The notes beneath the pieces were generated by a model. The model saw only the letters and a list, made by a program, of their open reading frames with translations, was not told where the DNA came from and did no database searches. The translations under genes and the position numbers were made by a program. A stretch of DNA of 64,000 nt from Arsenicibacter sp965247375 (GTDB lineage Bacteria > Bacteroidota > Bacteroidia > Cytophagales > Spirosomataceae). Location of the stretch: assembly GCA_965247375.1 (NCBI GenBank), contig CBDFHU010000043.1:1-64000 (forward strand), written 5' to 3'. This document shows positions 15,891 through 25,482 of the stretch, one piece after another; the first letter of the stretch is position 1; each line of letters starts with the position of its first letter.

Positions 15891-16392
15891 AGTTAAGAAC
15901 TTTAGTATAGCTGTCGCGGACGGATTTGCGGGCCCGTGACAAGGCCACACGAATATTGTTAATCGACATGCCGGTCACTTGCTCAATCTCCTCAAACGAA
16001 TACTCTTCCACGTCGCGCAAGTGCAGAATCAGCCGCTGCTGTTCCGGCAACTCCTGAATCAGCCGCCGGACTACTGCCACCGTATCGGCTGACTCCGTAA
16101 CCTGATGGGGCGTCCCGACGTGTGTCTGCATCAGGCTTAGGTCAGCATCGTCTGTGCGGCGGGAGTACCCGTGCGATTTCAGTTTGTCCAGACACAGGTT
16201 ACGGGTCATCTGAACTGCCATGGCCTCTACACTATGGTACTGATCCAGCTGCTGCCGGTTGGTCCACAGTTTCAGTAAAACATCCTGCAGGGTGTCTTCG
16301 GCTTCTTCGCGGTTCCGCAGAAAAAGCTTTGCCAGCCGGAAAAGCCGGCCCTGTACGGGAAGTATTTGTTGTTTAAAGGTTTGCAGGTCCAT
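15871..16392 (-). CDS. ECF-type RNA polymerase sigma factor
   Basis: 173 residues from the ATG at 16392. Region 2 includes LFLRNREEAEDTLQDVLLKLW and region 4 LPEQQRLILHLRDVEEYSFEEIEQVTGMSINNIRVALSRARK, an HTH for the -35 element. It heads a four-gene operon with a HEAT-repeat anti-sigma protein and two DUF4097 proteins, a module that probably senses an envelope signal and controls its own surface proteins. No own-promoter motif could be assigned with confidence. Confidence 0.9.
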   Translation of the reverse strand: MDLQTFKQQILPVQGRLFRLAKLFLRNREEAEDTLQDVLLKLWTNRQQLDQYHSVEAMAVQMTRNLCLDKLKSHGYSRRTDDADLSLMQTHVGTPHQVTESADTVAVVRRLIQELPEQQRLILHLRDVEEYSFEEIEQVTGMSINNIRVALSRARKSVRDSYTKVLNYESSGY

Positions 16393-16661
16393 GTCTGAGT
16401 AAAAGACGAGCAACGCAGACAAACATTACAGGGGAGACGAAAAAAAACAAAAAAAAATTACTGCGGCTGTTACAATACAGGAAGTAGCCGTATTCACGTT
16501 AAACGTAAATCTAAGAAGGGAGCTTCATACGTATGTATCCGGCATGAGTTACACTATTTTAGCATGCCGCTACAACCAACAATTGTGATTCAGACTCTCT
16601 ATAGTGAATAAACCCATATACTTTGAACACTTACATCCGGCTGCCGTACAACCATACCCAT

Positions 16662-16943
16662 ATGAAACTCAACTACCCCCAAAAACAATACTTTGCTGTT
16701 TACTTTCAGCAGGGACAGTATCAGTACTTCCCGTGTCAGACCGTTGACGAAGGCATGCGGTTACTGAACGAACAAACCCATCAGGCCGGTGAATTACCGA
16801 TTGGGGTTTTTGATCCGGTCAATGATGCTTTTCAGTGGCATCCGGTTAAACTGGTGCAGATTAATCAGTTTAGTCTGGAACATCATGACCGACTGATCGA
16901 GCATATTCTGATGCTCTGCAAACGTCTGACGGCCTCCGCCTGA
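16662..16943 (+). CDS. Small hypothetical protein
   Basis: 93 residues from the ATG at 16662 (MKLNYPQKQYFAVYFQQGQY); the longer frame from 16623 starts MNTYIRL and lies just after a possible promoter element TACTTTG at 16618-16624, so the later start is preferred. No known domain; mixed alpha/beta, cytoplasmic, no signal or membrane segment. The middle (LPIGVFDPVNDAFQWHP) is Asp/Pro rich. It is probably a lineage-specific protein of Cytophagales, judged only from lack of recognition. Confidence 0.55.
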   Translation: MKLNYPQKQYFAVYFQQGQYQYFPCQTVDEGMRLLNEQTHQAGELPIGVFDPVNDAFQWHPVKLVQINQFSLEHHDRLIEHILMLCKRLTASA

Positions 16944-17136
16944 AGTATCTGATGAAGTCGCTGCACCCTGAGAAGAATCTATTGTACATAAAGCCTATTC
17001 GCTGACTGATAAAAGGTAGTTTTTGTACTTTGCCAGTATCAGTGAATCATTGTATGCTATAAATGAGTTATTTAGGTGAACGGCTTATTCGATTTTATAT
17101 GGCGAATAGGTCAATGTTATACTAAATACTACCTAT

Positions 17137-17301
17137 ATGCAGACAATTCGGATTAACTGGAAAGGCCATTTGCAGGCACTGCGGTCTAAGTCTAATTGGA
17201 TGTTTTCGACGCAATCAGTACATGCGTTTGTAAACAAAAACGAACCGGCTTTTGAAGCCCTGACTCGTTTATCGGCGCCACATGGCGGAAGAATTTTTTA
17301 A
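17137..17301 (+). CDS. Possible 54-residue small protein
   Basis: Codes MQTIRINWKGHLQALRSK and ends APHGGRIF, with normal codon use, in a 530-base stretch that otherwise lacks genes. A TACTTTG box at 17026-17032 lies about 105 bases upstream, and a strong terminator follows at 17327-17355. A transcript of about 300 bases with its own promoter and terminator is therefore plausible, either a small protein gene or a small RNA. No family is recognised. Confidence 0.45.
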   Translation: MQTIRINWKGHLQALRSKSNWMFSTQSVHAFVNKNEPAFEALTRLSAPHGGRIF

Positions 17302-17326
17302 ACTGAAACGATAGATTAATCATTGG

Positions 17327-17355
17327 AAAGAGCCTCAAACGGGGCTCTTTTTTTG
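17327..17355 (+). terminator. Rho-independent terminator
   Basis: AAAGAGCC and GGGCTCTTT form a stem over a short loop followed by six or more T residues. It ends the transcription unit containing the small gene at 17137-17301. Confidence 0.8.
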
Positions 17356-17473
17356 TATTTGCGTTAAATCGGGCCGCTCAGTCAAAAAAAATCAAACATT
17401 AAAATCCGGTTAAAGCTTATTCCCGTAAGAAGGGTTATTACCCAATTCACAAATTCCTTTATAACTATTTCAG

Positions 17474-19019
17474 ATGATGTTTACAGCGAAAACAATTCAG
17501 CGCTTTGCCACACTCACCGTGTTGGCCGGTATGTTGCTGGGCGTAAACGCCTGCCGCGATGCCTCGTTCCAGCCTGATGGCCAGACAACCGGCGCCGCCA
17601 GAACACCGGGCAATACCGTTGCCTACGTGTTAACGGATGGCAATCAGCTTTTACAGGTCAGTACGGATAATCCGGGATCGCCGGCCGCTACCATCAGCGT
17701 AACGGGACTGATGATGGACGAACGCCTGACGGCAATTGACTTCCGGCCGGCCACCGGTCAGCTCTACGGGGTGACTAACCAAAAGCCGGATTTACATGAT
17801 TAACCACATGAACGGTATGGCCCGCGCGCTGAATGCCTCGCCATTCACACCGGCCATGACCGGCGACGTAACGGCGTTTGACTTTAATCCGACGGTTGAC
17901 CGTATCCGTCTGGTGACCAATCAGGGTCAGGATCTGCGGCTGAATCCGGAAACCGGCCTGGTAGTTGCTGTCGATGGCAACATCAACGGCGTACCGGGCG
18001 CGGCGATTAATGGCGTAGCCTATACAAATAACTTCTCGGGAGCTACCACGACAACCCTGTATGATATTGATCCGGTAACGGATAAACTTTACAAGCAGGA
18101 TCCGCCGAACAACGGTACGCTGAGCGAAGTCGGCCCGCTGGGCGTCAACATCATCGGGGCCGGTGGATTTGATATCTCGCCAAGTGGGGTAGCGCTGGCT
18201 GCTCTTGGTTCAACAGGTGGTAGTCCAATATTATACGAAATCAATCTGGCAACGGGGCAGGCAGAGGCCATCGGCAACCTGCCGAACAGGAGCATCATCG
18301 GTCTGGCCATTCCGACTGATCCGGTGGCTTACGCCGTTGATGGCTTCAACCGGCTGATGATTTTCAATCCGCTCAATCCGGGCACCCCGATTGTGAAAGC
18401 ACTGACAGGGCTCCAGACCGGCGAAATGATCGTTGGTATTGACTTCCGCCCGGCAAATTCACAGCTGTATGCGCTGAGCAGCGGTAGCCGGATTTATACC
18501 ATCAACGTATCGAACGGAGCCGCAACGGCGGTTGGATCGCCGTTCTCACCGGCCTTGTCGGGCATTGACGTTGGGTTTGACTTTAACCCGACGGTTGACC
18601 GCATCCGTGTCGTAACGAGCACGGGTCAGAACCTGCGGATCAATCCGGATAACGGAAGTGTAGCGGCTGTAGACGGTATGCTGAATCCGGGAATGCCGAC
18701 GGTAACCGGCGCGGCCTATACCAACAACTTTGCGGGGGCAACCACGACTGTTTTATACGATATTGACGCGAATACCGACCGTCTGGTGCGTCAGGACCCG
18801 CCGAATGCCGGTGGTCTGGTCGACGTAGGAGCCTTAGGCTGGAATGTTGAAGGGGCGAACGGATTTGACATTACGGGAACAACAGGAACAGCCTATGCGC
18901 TGCTGCGTATGGGAACAGTGACAAAAGTGTGTCGGATTAATCTGGCAACAGGCGCGGCTACCCCAATCGCTGATTTCCCTGCGCCGGTTCAGGCCATGGC
19001 AGTCGGCTTAGGATTTTAA
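17474..19019 (+). pseudogene. DUF4394 lipoprotein with a single-base frameshift
   Basis: The N-terminal part has a lipoprotein signal (VLAGMLLGVNAC, lipobox Cys) and runs to 17803. The homologous continuation is one frame away, from about 17785 to 19019. An extra A in the AAAA run 17781-17784 explains it: with one A removed the frame reads SRIYMINHMNG. The protein has two DUF4394-type repeats, each with DFNPTVDRIR, LR(L/I)NP, V(A/V)VDG and AYTNNF; the family forms a propeller-like fold of unknown function, secreted. The only defect is one base, so decay or a base-call error is possible. Confidence 0.8.
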
Positions 19020-19060
19020 AGTCGAGTTGGGTTTACGCGTGTTTAGATGCGTTAGAAAGC

Positions 19061-19095
19061 AAAACGGCCGCCGGAACTTCCAGCGGCCGTTTTTT
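19061..19095. terminator. Bidirectional terminator between DUF4394 gene and carB
   Basis: AAAACGGCCGC pairs with GCGGCCGTTTTT with an 11-base loop. It lies between the convergent genes and has A-run and T-run sides, so it can serve both. Confidence 0.85.
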
Positions 19096-19112
19096 ATGGG
19101 TATGCCGTTTGG

Positions 19113-21989
19113 TTAGCGGCTCAGATACAGGTTGCGTTCGGCATATACTTTCTGGAAGAATTCATCCTCCAGATCGTCGATAAAGTAAATACCTTCACCG
19201 GTCGATTTCATTTCAGGGCCAAGCTCCTTGTTCACGTTCGGGAATTTGTTGAACGAGAATACCGGAATCTTGATAGCATAGCCTTGTTTAACCGGTTTAA
19301 AGTCGAAATCCTTCACCTTCTTATCACCCAGCATCACCTTCGTCGCATAGTTGACATACGGCTCCTGGTAGGCTTTACAGATGAACGGCACCGTCCGGCT
19401 GGCGCGTGGGTTGGCCTCGATTACGTACACCACTTCATCCTTGATGGCGAACTGGATGTTGATCAGACCAACCGTTTTGAGCGCAATAGCGATTTTCTTC
19501 GTGTATTCCTCAATCTGGCGGATGACATTTTCGCTCAGGTCGAAGGTTGGCAGAACGGCATACGAATCGCCTGAGTGAATACCGGCCGGCTCAATGTGCT
19601 CCATGATACCGATGATGTACGCATCTTCGCCGTCGCAGATCGCGTCGGCTTCGGCTTCAATCGCGTTTTCGAGGAAGTGGTCAAGCAGGATGTTGTTATC
19701 CGGAATGTCGCTCAGGATTTTCATCACGTGCTGCTCCAGTTCCTGTTCGTTGATAACGATCTTCATGCTCTGGCCACCCAATACGTAGCTTGGACGAACC
19801 AGCAGCGGGAAGCCCAGCTCTTTCGCCAGTTCGATAGCGCCTTCTGACTCGCGGACTGTGCCGAACTTAGGATACGGAATTTCCAGCTTGCGGAGCATCT
19901 CCGAGAAATGGCCGCGATCTTCGGCCAGATCAAGCGCTTCCCAGCTGGTACCGATGATTTTGATGCCGTAACGGGTCAGTTTTTCGGCCATTTTCAGCGC
20001 CGTCTGACCACCCAGCTGCACAATAACACCTTCCGGCTTCTCGTGCATGATGATGGCGTGTACGTGCTCCCAGAAAACAGGCTCAAAGTACAGTTTATCG
20101 GCAATATCAGGGTCAGTCGAAACCGTTTCAGGGTTACAGTTGATCATGATCGTTTCGTAGCCTGCCTCTTTGGCGGCCAGAACGCCGTGAACGCATGAGT
20201 AGTCAAACTCAATACCCTGACCGATCCGGTTCGGACCTGAACCCAGCACCACCACTTTCTTGCGGTTGCTGGCTACCGATTCGTTACCCGGCAGTGACGA
20301 AACCGGTTCCGGCCGGTCGGTAGTGATCGGTACCTGGTTGTTGAATGTCGAGTAGTAATACGGTGTTTTAGCCTCAAATTCGGCCGCGCAGGTATCTACG
20401 CACTTGAACACGCGGCGGATATTATGCCGCTGGCGGTATTCGTAGATTTTGCTCTCACGTACCTGCAGCAGGTGCGCCAGCTGGCGGTCGGCATAACCTT
20501 TCTGCTTGGCGGTGCGGAGCAGCTCCGGCGGCAGATCGTCCAGATCGTATTTTTCGATTTCGCGCTCCAGTTCAATCAGCTCTTCAATCTGACGCAGGAA
20601 CCACTGGTCAATTTTCGTCAGCTTCTGGATGGTCCGGAACGACATACCGGCCTTAAAGGCGTCGTAGATATGGAACAGACGGTTCCAGCTCGGATTGGCC
20701 AGGCTCTTTTTCAGGGCTTCCTGATCTGTCAGTTCGCGGCCGTCAGCACCCAGACCGTTGCGGCGGATTTCGAGTGACTGACAGGCTTTCTGAAGCGCTT
20801 CCTGGAAGTTCCGGCCGATGCCCATGGCTTCACCTACCGATTTCATCTGCAGGCCCAGTGAGCGGTCGGCACCCGGGAATTTATCAAAGTTCCAGCGCGG
20901 AACCTTTACAATCACGTAGTCAATGGCTGGTTCGAAGAAGGCCGATGTGGTGCCCGTAATCGGGTTGATCAGCTCATCGAGGTTATAACCGATTGCCATT
21001 TTGGCGGCAATTTTCGCAATCGGATACCCGGTTGCTTTCGACGCCAGGGCCGAAGACCGGCTCACGCGCGGGTTGATTTCAATCGCGATGATGTCGTCGG
21101 TTTCCGGATTTACCGAGAACTGAACGTTACAGCCACCGGCAAATTTGCCGATACCGTCCATCATCATGATTGCCAGGTCACGCATTTTCTGGTACAGCGT
21201 GTCCGGCAGGGTCATGGCAGGGGCTACGGTAATACTGTCGCCGGTATGAATCCCCATCGGATCGAAGTTTTCGATCGAACAGATGATGATGAAGTTACCG
21301 TTACCGTCGCGCAGCAACTCAAGCTCATATTCTTTCCAGCCCATTACGCTTTGCTCAACGAGCACTTCGTGAACCGGCGAGGCATGCAGACCGGCGGTCA
21401 GGGCCTTGTCGAAATCTTCAGGATGTTGAACAAAGCCACCGCCGGTACCTCCCAGCGTAAATGACGGGCGGATGACAAGGGGGAAGCCGATTTCCTGGGC
21501 AATTTCCTTACCTTCGAGGAACGAGCGGGCTGTCCGGCCTTTACAAACGCCTACGCCCAGTTCGAGCATTTTCAACCGGAATTTTTCCCGGTCCTCGGTC
21601 GTTTCAATCGCTTTGATATCCACCCCGATGATCTGGACATTGTATTTCTGCCAGATACCGGCCTTGTCACAATCGATCGCCAGGTTCAACGCAGTCTGGC
21701 CGCCCATGGTAGGCAACACGGCATCGATGGGGCGACCCATTTCCTGATGTTTCTTCAGAATCTCAACAATGGACTTCTTTTCGAGCGGTTTGAGGTAGAC
21801 ATGATCCGCGTTAATCGGATCGGTCATGATCGTGGCCGGATTAGAGTTAATCAGCGACACCTCGATACCCTCTTCACGTAGCGAACGGGCTGCCTGCGAA
21901 CCGGAGTAGTCAAATTCACATGCCTGACCGATGATGATGGGACCAGAACCGATAATCAGGACCGAGCGGAGATTGGGATTTTTGGGCAT
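19113..21989 (-). CDS. carB: Carbamoyl-phosphate synthase large subunit
   Basis: 958 residues. It makes carbamoyl phosphate from glutamine-derived ammonia, bicarbonate and two ATP for pyrimidine and arginine synthesis. Two ATP-grasp halves are visible: the first starts VLIIGSGPIIIGQACEFDYSG and the second VVVLGSGPNRIGQGIEFDYSC, each with the glutamate/asparagine metal-binding pattern (EINPRVSRSSALASKATG and EANPRASRTVPFICKA). The protein stops at residue 958 just after the second ATP-grasp half. The MGS-like allosteric domain (about 120 residues in E. coli CarB) is missing, which I recall as common in Bacteroidota. carA is not in the window. Confidence 0.95.
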   Translation of the reverse strand: MPKNPNLRSVLIIGSGPIIIGQACEFDYSGSQAARSLREEGIEVSLINSNPATIMTDPINADHVYLKPLEKKSIVEILKKHQEMGRPIDAVLPTMGGQTALNLAIDCDKAGIWQKYNVQIIGVDIKAIETTEDREKFRLKMLELGVGVCKGRTARSFLEGKEIAQEIGFPLVIRPSFTLGGTGGGFVQHPEDFDKALTAGLHASPVHEVLVEQSVMGWKEYELELLRDGNGNFIIICSIENFDPMGIHTGDSITVAPAMTLPDTLYQKMRDLAIMMMDGIGKFAGGCNVQFSVNPETDDIIAIEINPRVSRSSALASKATGYPIAKIAAKMAIGYNLDELINPITGTTSAFFEPAIDYVIVKVPRWNFDKFPGADRSLGLQMKSVGEAMGIGRNFQEALQKACQSLEIRRNGLGADGRELTDQEALKKSLANPSWNRLFHIYDAFKAGMSFRTIQKLTKIDQWFLRQIEELIELEREIEKYDLDDLPPELLRTAKQKGYADRQLAHLLQVRESKIYEYRQRHNIRRVFKCVDTCAAEFEAKTPYYYSTFNNQVPITTDRPEPVSSLPGNESVASNRKKVVVLGSGPNRIGQGIEFDYSCVHGVLAAKEAGYETIMINCNPETVSTDPDIADKLYFEPVFWEHVHAIIMHEKPEGVIVQLGGQTALKMAEKLTRYGIKIIGTSWEALDLAEDRGHFSEMLRKLEIPYPKFGTVRESEGAIELAKELGFPLLVRPSYVLGGQSMKIVINEQELEQHVMKILSDIPDNNILLDHFLENAIEAEADAICDGEDAYIIGIMEHIEPAGIHSGDSYAVLPTFDLSENVIRQIEEYTKKIAIALKTVGLINIQFAIKDEVVYVIEANPRASRTVPFICKAYQEPYVNYATKVMLGDKKVKDFDFKPVKQGYAIKIPVFSFNKFPNVNKELGPEMKSTGEGIYFIDDLEDEFFQKVYAERNLYLSR

Positions 21990-22227
21990 TTTTCAGCGAG
22001 ACCTTGAAAAACGAATAATGAACGTTTGAAAAAAGTACAATAACGTACTTTGATTGTCAGCTACTTGGATCAAGTATGGCTAAAAATCCCGCAAAATTAG
22101 TGGATGCAGCCGGAAATAGGAAGCCGGAGCCGGTAAAAACTTACAAACTTGTTGCAGAATCGGATTTCAGACGGGGCTGGCAATAAAAAGTGCTATTTCT
22201 TATTTTTAATGTAGAAACCTGAACGAT

Positions 22228-23649
22228 ATGCAACAACGACTATCCACTCAACTGGTTTTGCTGGCAGTCTTATGCTGGAGCTGCCTGGGCTGCGGCAGTG
22301 ATGTACGCCCGAAGCTCCGGCGCTATGAAGAAAGTCCTGACAACATTCAGAAAAATCCGCTGCCTGAACCTAAGCGGCTCTTTCTGGATAATGGCAAGGT
22401 CCGGCTTGGGATCGACCTCAATGCGGGCGGGGCAATTACGTATTTGTCCGAGGGATCGACGGGAGTAAACATGGTAAACAATGCCGACCTTGGCCGGCAG
22501 TTGCAAACCAGCCTTTATTCGGGGCCGGTGCCATACAGCGTGAACGGCAAAGACCCCGTTACCAAATGGGTGGGCCTGGGCTGGAATCCCGTGCAGACCG
22601 GCGATGTCCACAATAACCCGGCGCAGGTGATCAGTCACCAGCAAACCGGCAATACACAACTCTACGTCAAAACGATTCCGAATATCTGGCCGCTGACAGC
22701 CCAACCGGCCGATTGTGTGATGGAGCACTGGATCGAACTCCGCGATAACACCGTCCATGTCCGCAGTCGTACGACCATAAACCGCGCCGATACCACCCAA
22801 TACGAAGCCCGGACGCAGGAAGCGCCCTGTGTGTACCTGAACGGCCCTTACTCGCGCATTGTCACCTATACCGGTCTGAAACCGTTTACCGGCGATGCCC
22901 TGAATGAGTTTAAACCGGATCATGGGATCACCGACCGGTATGCCACCGAGAACTGGGCGGCCTTGCTCAACGCATCAGGGAGGGGCGTGGGCCTCTACCG
23001 GGCTAATGAGTTTCGCTTTATTTCCGCATTTTTCGGGGCGCCTGGTGTGGGAACAGAATACGATGAATCGAGCAGTTACATAGCGGCGGTTCCGTTTGAG
23101 GTGCTGGATCATAACCGTGTCTATGAGTTTGAGTACGATCTGGTGGTCGGCAGTCTGGATGATATCCGGCAGTTTGCTTACCGGCAGACGCGTCCGGCAA
23201 CAGTACCTGACTTCCGTTTTGCCGGAACCCGCGCCCGCTGGTTTTACTACAATACGCGTGACGCCGGCTGGCCAGTGAGAGATGAGCTGATGGTTCGGTG
23301 GACGCGTACGGATACCACCAAGGCAAGTTTTCAGATTAAAAGTCCAACCGTGTTCTGGAAAGCTGCGGATGTGCCGGTGCTGGAAATAGAAGCGGCTTTC
23401 TCGACATCGGCAACTGCTGCCCGGTTCATCTGGCGGCAACCCGGCGACATTGATTTTCTGGCCCTGCCTGCCCGTACACTTGACTTCCCGATTATGGGCG
23501 ATGGTGTTTACCGGACGTATCGGATCAACCTGGCTGGTAAAGCGGGCTGGCAGGATGTAATTAGCCAGATTGGGCTGGAACCAACGCCCGGTCAGCCGGC
23601 GCGCTCCAGCGCTACCGTAAAAATCAGGCGGATCGGATTAGGACGCTGA
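22228..23649 (+). CDS. Uncharacterised lipoprotein, tandem paralogue 1
   Basis: 473 residues. Lipoprotein signal MQQRLSTQLVLLAVLCWSCLGC with the Cys at the cleavage site. The mature protein is beta-rich: LDNGKVRLGIDLNAGGAITYLS near the start, HWIELRDNTVHVRSRTTINRADTTQYEARTQEAPCVYLNGPY in the middle, and a C-terminal jelly-roll-like half (RFIWRQPGDIDFLALP). Sequence texture suggests a galactose-mutarotase-like sandwich, but this is a guess. A closely related gene follows after 89 bases on the same strand. It begins 238 bases from divergent carB. Confidence 0.72.
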   Translation: MQQRLSTQLVLLAVLCWSCLGCGSDVRPKLRRYEESPDNIQKNPLPEPKRLFLDNGKVRLGIDLNAGGAITYLSEGSTGVNMVNNADLGRQLQTSLYSGPVPYSVNGKDPVTKWVGLGWNPVQTGDVHNNPAQVISHQQTGNTQLYVKTIPNIWPLTAQPADCVMEHWIELRDNTVHVRSRTTINRADTTQYEARTQEAPCVYLNGPYSRIVTYTGLKPFTGDALNEFKPDHGITDRYATENWAALLNASGRGVGLYRANEFRFISAFFGAPGVGTEYDESSSYIAAVPFEVLDHNRVYEFEYDLVVGSLDDIRQFAYRQTRPATVPDFRFAGTRARWFYYNTRDAGWPVRDELMVRWTRTDTTKASFQIKSPTVFWKAADVPVLEIEAAFSTSATAARFIWRQPGDIDFLALPARTLDFPIMGDGVYRTYRINLAGKAGWQDVISQIGLEPTPGQPARSSATVKIRRIGLGR

Positions 23650-23738
23650 CCGGAAGGCCGCTCACAAAGGTCTGCGCTCCGGCGGTCGCTGAACCCGTTT
23701 TTCAGTGTATCTTTACCGGTACAATGGGTAGATGGTGT

Positions 23739-25268
23739 ATGAAACAATGGGTATCGCTGTCGGGTCTGGCAGTGTGTGTGATGATGATAGGGTATCTGAC
23801 AGGGTGCAGTGATGAAGTCAGACCCACAAACCGTCCTAAACCGGTGACGCCGGTTTCCAGTACGACACAGGTCGCCAAGGGGGGAGATGGAACCGGTACG
23901 ACCGACCCCACAACGCCGCCCGGGCAGACAACCACGACTACACCCGGTCAGCCGCCCGTACCCCCTCCGCCGCCCCCGCCGCCAACCCATATTTTTCTGT
24001 GGAACGGTAAAATCCGGCTTGGCATTAACCTGAATGCCGGAGGCGGCATCACCTATCTGTCGGATGGCTGGAACGGGGAAAATATGGTGAATAATTTCGA
24101 CCTCGGCCGGCAGCTGCAAACCAGTATTTACTCCGGACCGATTCCGTTTACACCGAACGGTAAACAACCGGTTGCTAAATGGTGGGCCCTCGGCTGGAAC
24201 CCCGTACAGACGGGCGATGTCTACAATAATCCGTCACTCGTTGTCTCCTCTCAGCAGATCGACAGTACCCGCCTCTATGTTAAAACCGTTCCCTACATAT
24301 GGCCCTTGCTGAAGGAGCCCGCCGAATGTACTATGGAGCACTGGATTGAGCTGAAAGGCAATAGTGTGCATGTCCGCAGCCGCACAACCATTAACCGGCG
24401 GGACACGACGCAGTACGAAGCACGGGCGCAGGAATTGCCCTGTGTCTACCTGAACGGCCCCTATTACCGGATTGTCAGCTATACCGGCCTGCAGCCCTTT
24501 ACCAACGACGCCGTTACTGAATTTACGAACGAAAGCGACCTGACGCCCCGGTATGCTACTGAAAACTGGACCGCTCTGCTTAATAAAGAAGGGAAAGGCG
24601 TTGGCCTGTACACACCGGAACAATTCCGGTTTGTGACCGGCATGTTCGGGCGGATGGGCACCGGTAACGAGTATGATGTACAAAGCAGCTATATGACGTC
24701 TGCCCCGCTCATTGTCATGGGGCACAACGAGGTTTTCGAGTATGCGTTTGACCTCGTTGTCGGTACCTTACCCGATATCCGGCTGTTTGCCCAGATGCAG
24801 CCACGGTCTGCCCTGGCTCCCAACTACCGGTTTACGCGTAACCGGCTGGGCTGGCATTATTACAACACCTTTGATCAGGGACAGCAAGACGACGGGCTCG
24901 TGATCCAATGGGGGCGGCGCGACTCCACCAAGGTGAATTTTCAGGTAAAAAGCCCGATGGTGTTCTGGCGGGCCGGTAATGTGCCTAAAGTTTACGTGCA
25001 GGCTGCCTTTAAAACGTCAGCCAACACCGCCCGTTTCAGCTGGCGGAAACCCGAAGACGGGGACTTCATGGTACAACCCGAACGGTACGTTGATTTTCCG
25101 ATCACCGGCGACGGCGAGATGCGGGTCTATGAAATTGATCTGGGCAGCCGTGCCGGCTGGAACGGAGTCATTTCGCAGGTAGCCCTTGAAGCCTCGCCGC
25201 GTTCATTCAGCCCCACCGAGCGGAAAGACGTGCTGAAACTGCGCAGCGTTACCACCGCGCGGCCTTAA
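23739..25268 (+). CDS. Uncharacterised lipoprotein, tandem paralogue 2 with Pro/Thr linker
   Basis: 509 residues from the ATG at 23739 (an ATG at 23724 is also possible). Lipobox in MIGYLTGC. After the Cys there is a low-complexity linker rich in Thr, Gly and then nine prolines (VPPPPPPPPTH), absent in the neighbouring paralogue. The globular part is strongly similar to it: GKIRLGINLNAGGGITYLS, NMVNNFDLGRQLQTSIYSGP, HWIELKGNSVHVRSRTTINR, VYLNGPYYRIVSYTG. Recent tandem duplication with linker gain is the simplest view. Function unknown; outer membrane or periplasm is likely. Confidence 0.72.
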   Translation: MKQWVSLSGLAVCVMMIGYLTGCSDEVRPTNRPKPVTPVSSTTQVAKGGDGTGTTDPTTPPGQTTTTTPGQPPVPPPPPPPPTHIFLWNGKIRLGINLNAGGGITYLSDGWNGENMVNNFDLGRQLQTSIYSGPIPFTPNGKQPVAKWWALGWNPVQTGDVYNNPSLVVSSQQIDSTRLYVKTVPYIWPLLKEPAECTMEHWIELKGNSVHVRSRTTINRRDTTQYEARAQELPCVYLNGPYYRIVSYTGLQPFTNDAVTEFTNESDLTPRYATENWTALLNKEGKGVGLYTPEQFRFVTGMFGRMGTGNEYDVQSSYMTSAPLIVMGHNEVFEYAFDLVVGTLPDIRLFAQMQPRSALAPNYRFTRNRLGWHYYNTFDQGQQDDGLVIQWGRRDSTKVNFQVKSPMVFWRAGNVPKVYVQAAFKTSANTARFSWRKPEDGDFMVQPERYVDFPITGDGEMRVYEIDLGSRAGWNGVISQVALEASPRSFSPTERKDVLKLRSVTTARP

Positions 25269-25293
25269 AACGTGACGCTGTCGTAAATGTCGG

Positions 25294-25428
25294 TTACTGA
25301 TAAGGTAATGTACTAATAGCCATGGCCATTACCTGACCATCAAAATACATATACCGGATGCCTTCGGCTGCTTCGAGGGCGATGTATTCGGCGTACGTAT
25401 AGTAAGATTGTCGTTCAGTTGACTCCAT
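25294..25428 (-). pseudogene. Uma2 family endonuclease remnant, 44 codons
   Basis: An ATG at 25428 starts MESTERQSYYTYAEYIALEA and continues AEGIRYMYFDGQVMAMA, ending at a TAA at 25294. The pattern Y-T-x-x-E-Y-x-x-L-E-...-Y-x-D-G-x-...-M-A is the N-terminus of Uma2 proteins (PD-(D/E)XK-like, about 180-200 residues). Only the first quarter is left, so it is a truncated fragment, not a working nuclease. It lies at the 3' end of the divergent lipoprotein gene and the kinase gene. Confidence 0.6.
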
Positions 25429-25482
25429 AGCCGTTACTGGTTTGTCATAAACAAAAATACAGATTCTTCCGGATCAATACCG

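Noticed and set aside
17474..17803. Programmed frameshift in the DUF4394 gene
   Set aside because: The run is only A4 and no similar two-frame DUF4394 is known to me; a one-base insertion is simpler.
23900..23990. Repetitive C-rich stretch that could look like a tandem repeat array
   Set aside because: It encodes the Thr/Pro linker of the lipoprotein and has no regular unit or spacer, so it is not a CRISPR or satellite.
22270..24725. Long minus-strand frames opposite the two lipoproteins
   Set aside because: They mirror each other because the genes opposite are paralogues; no independent coding evidence.
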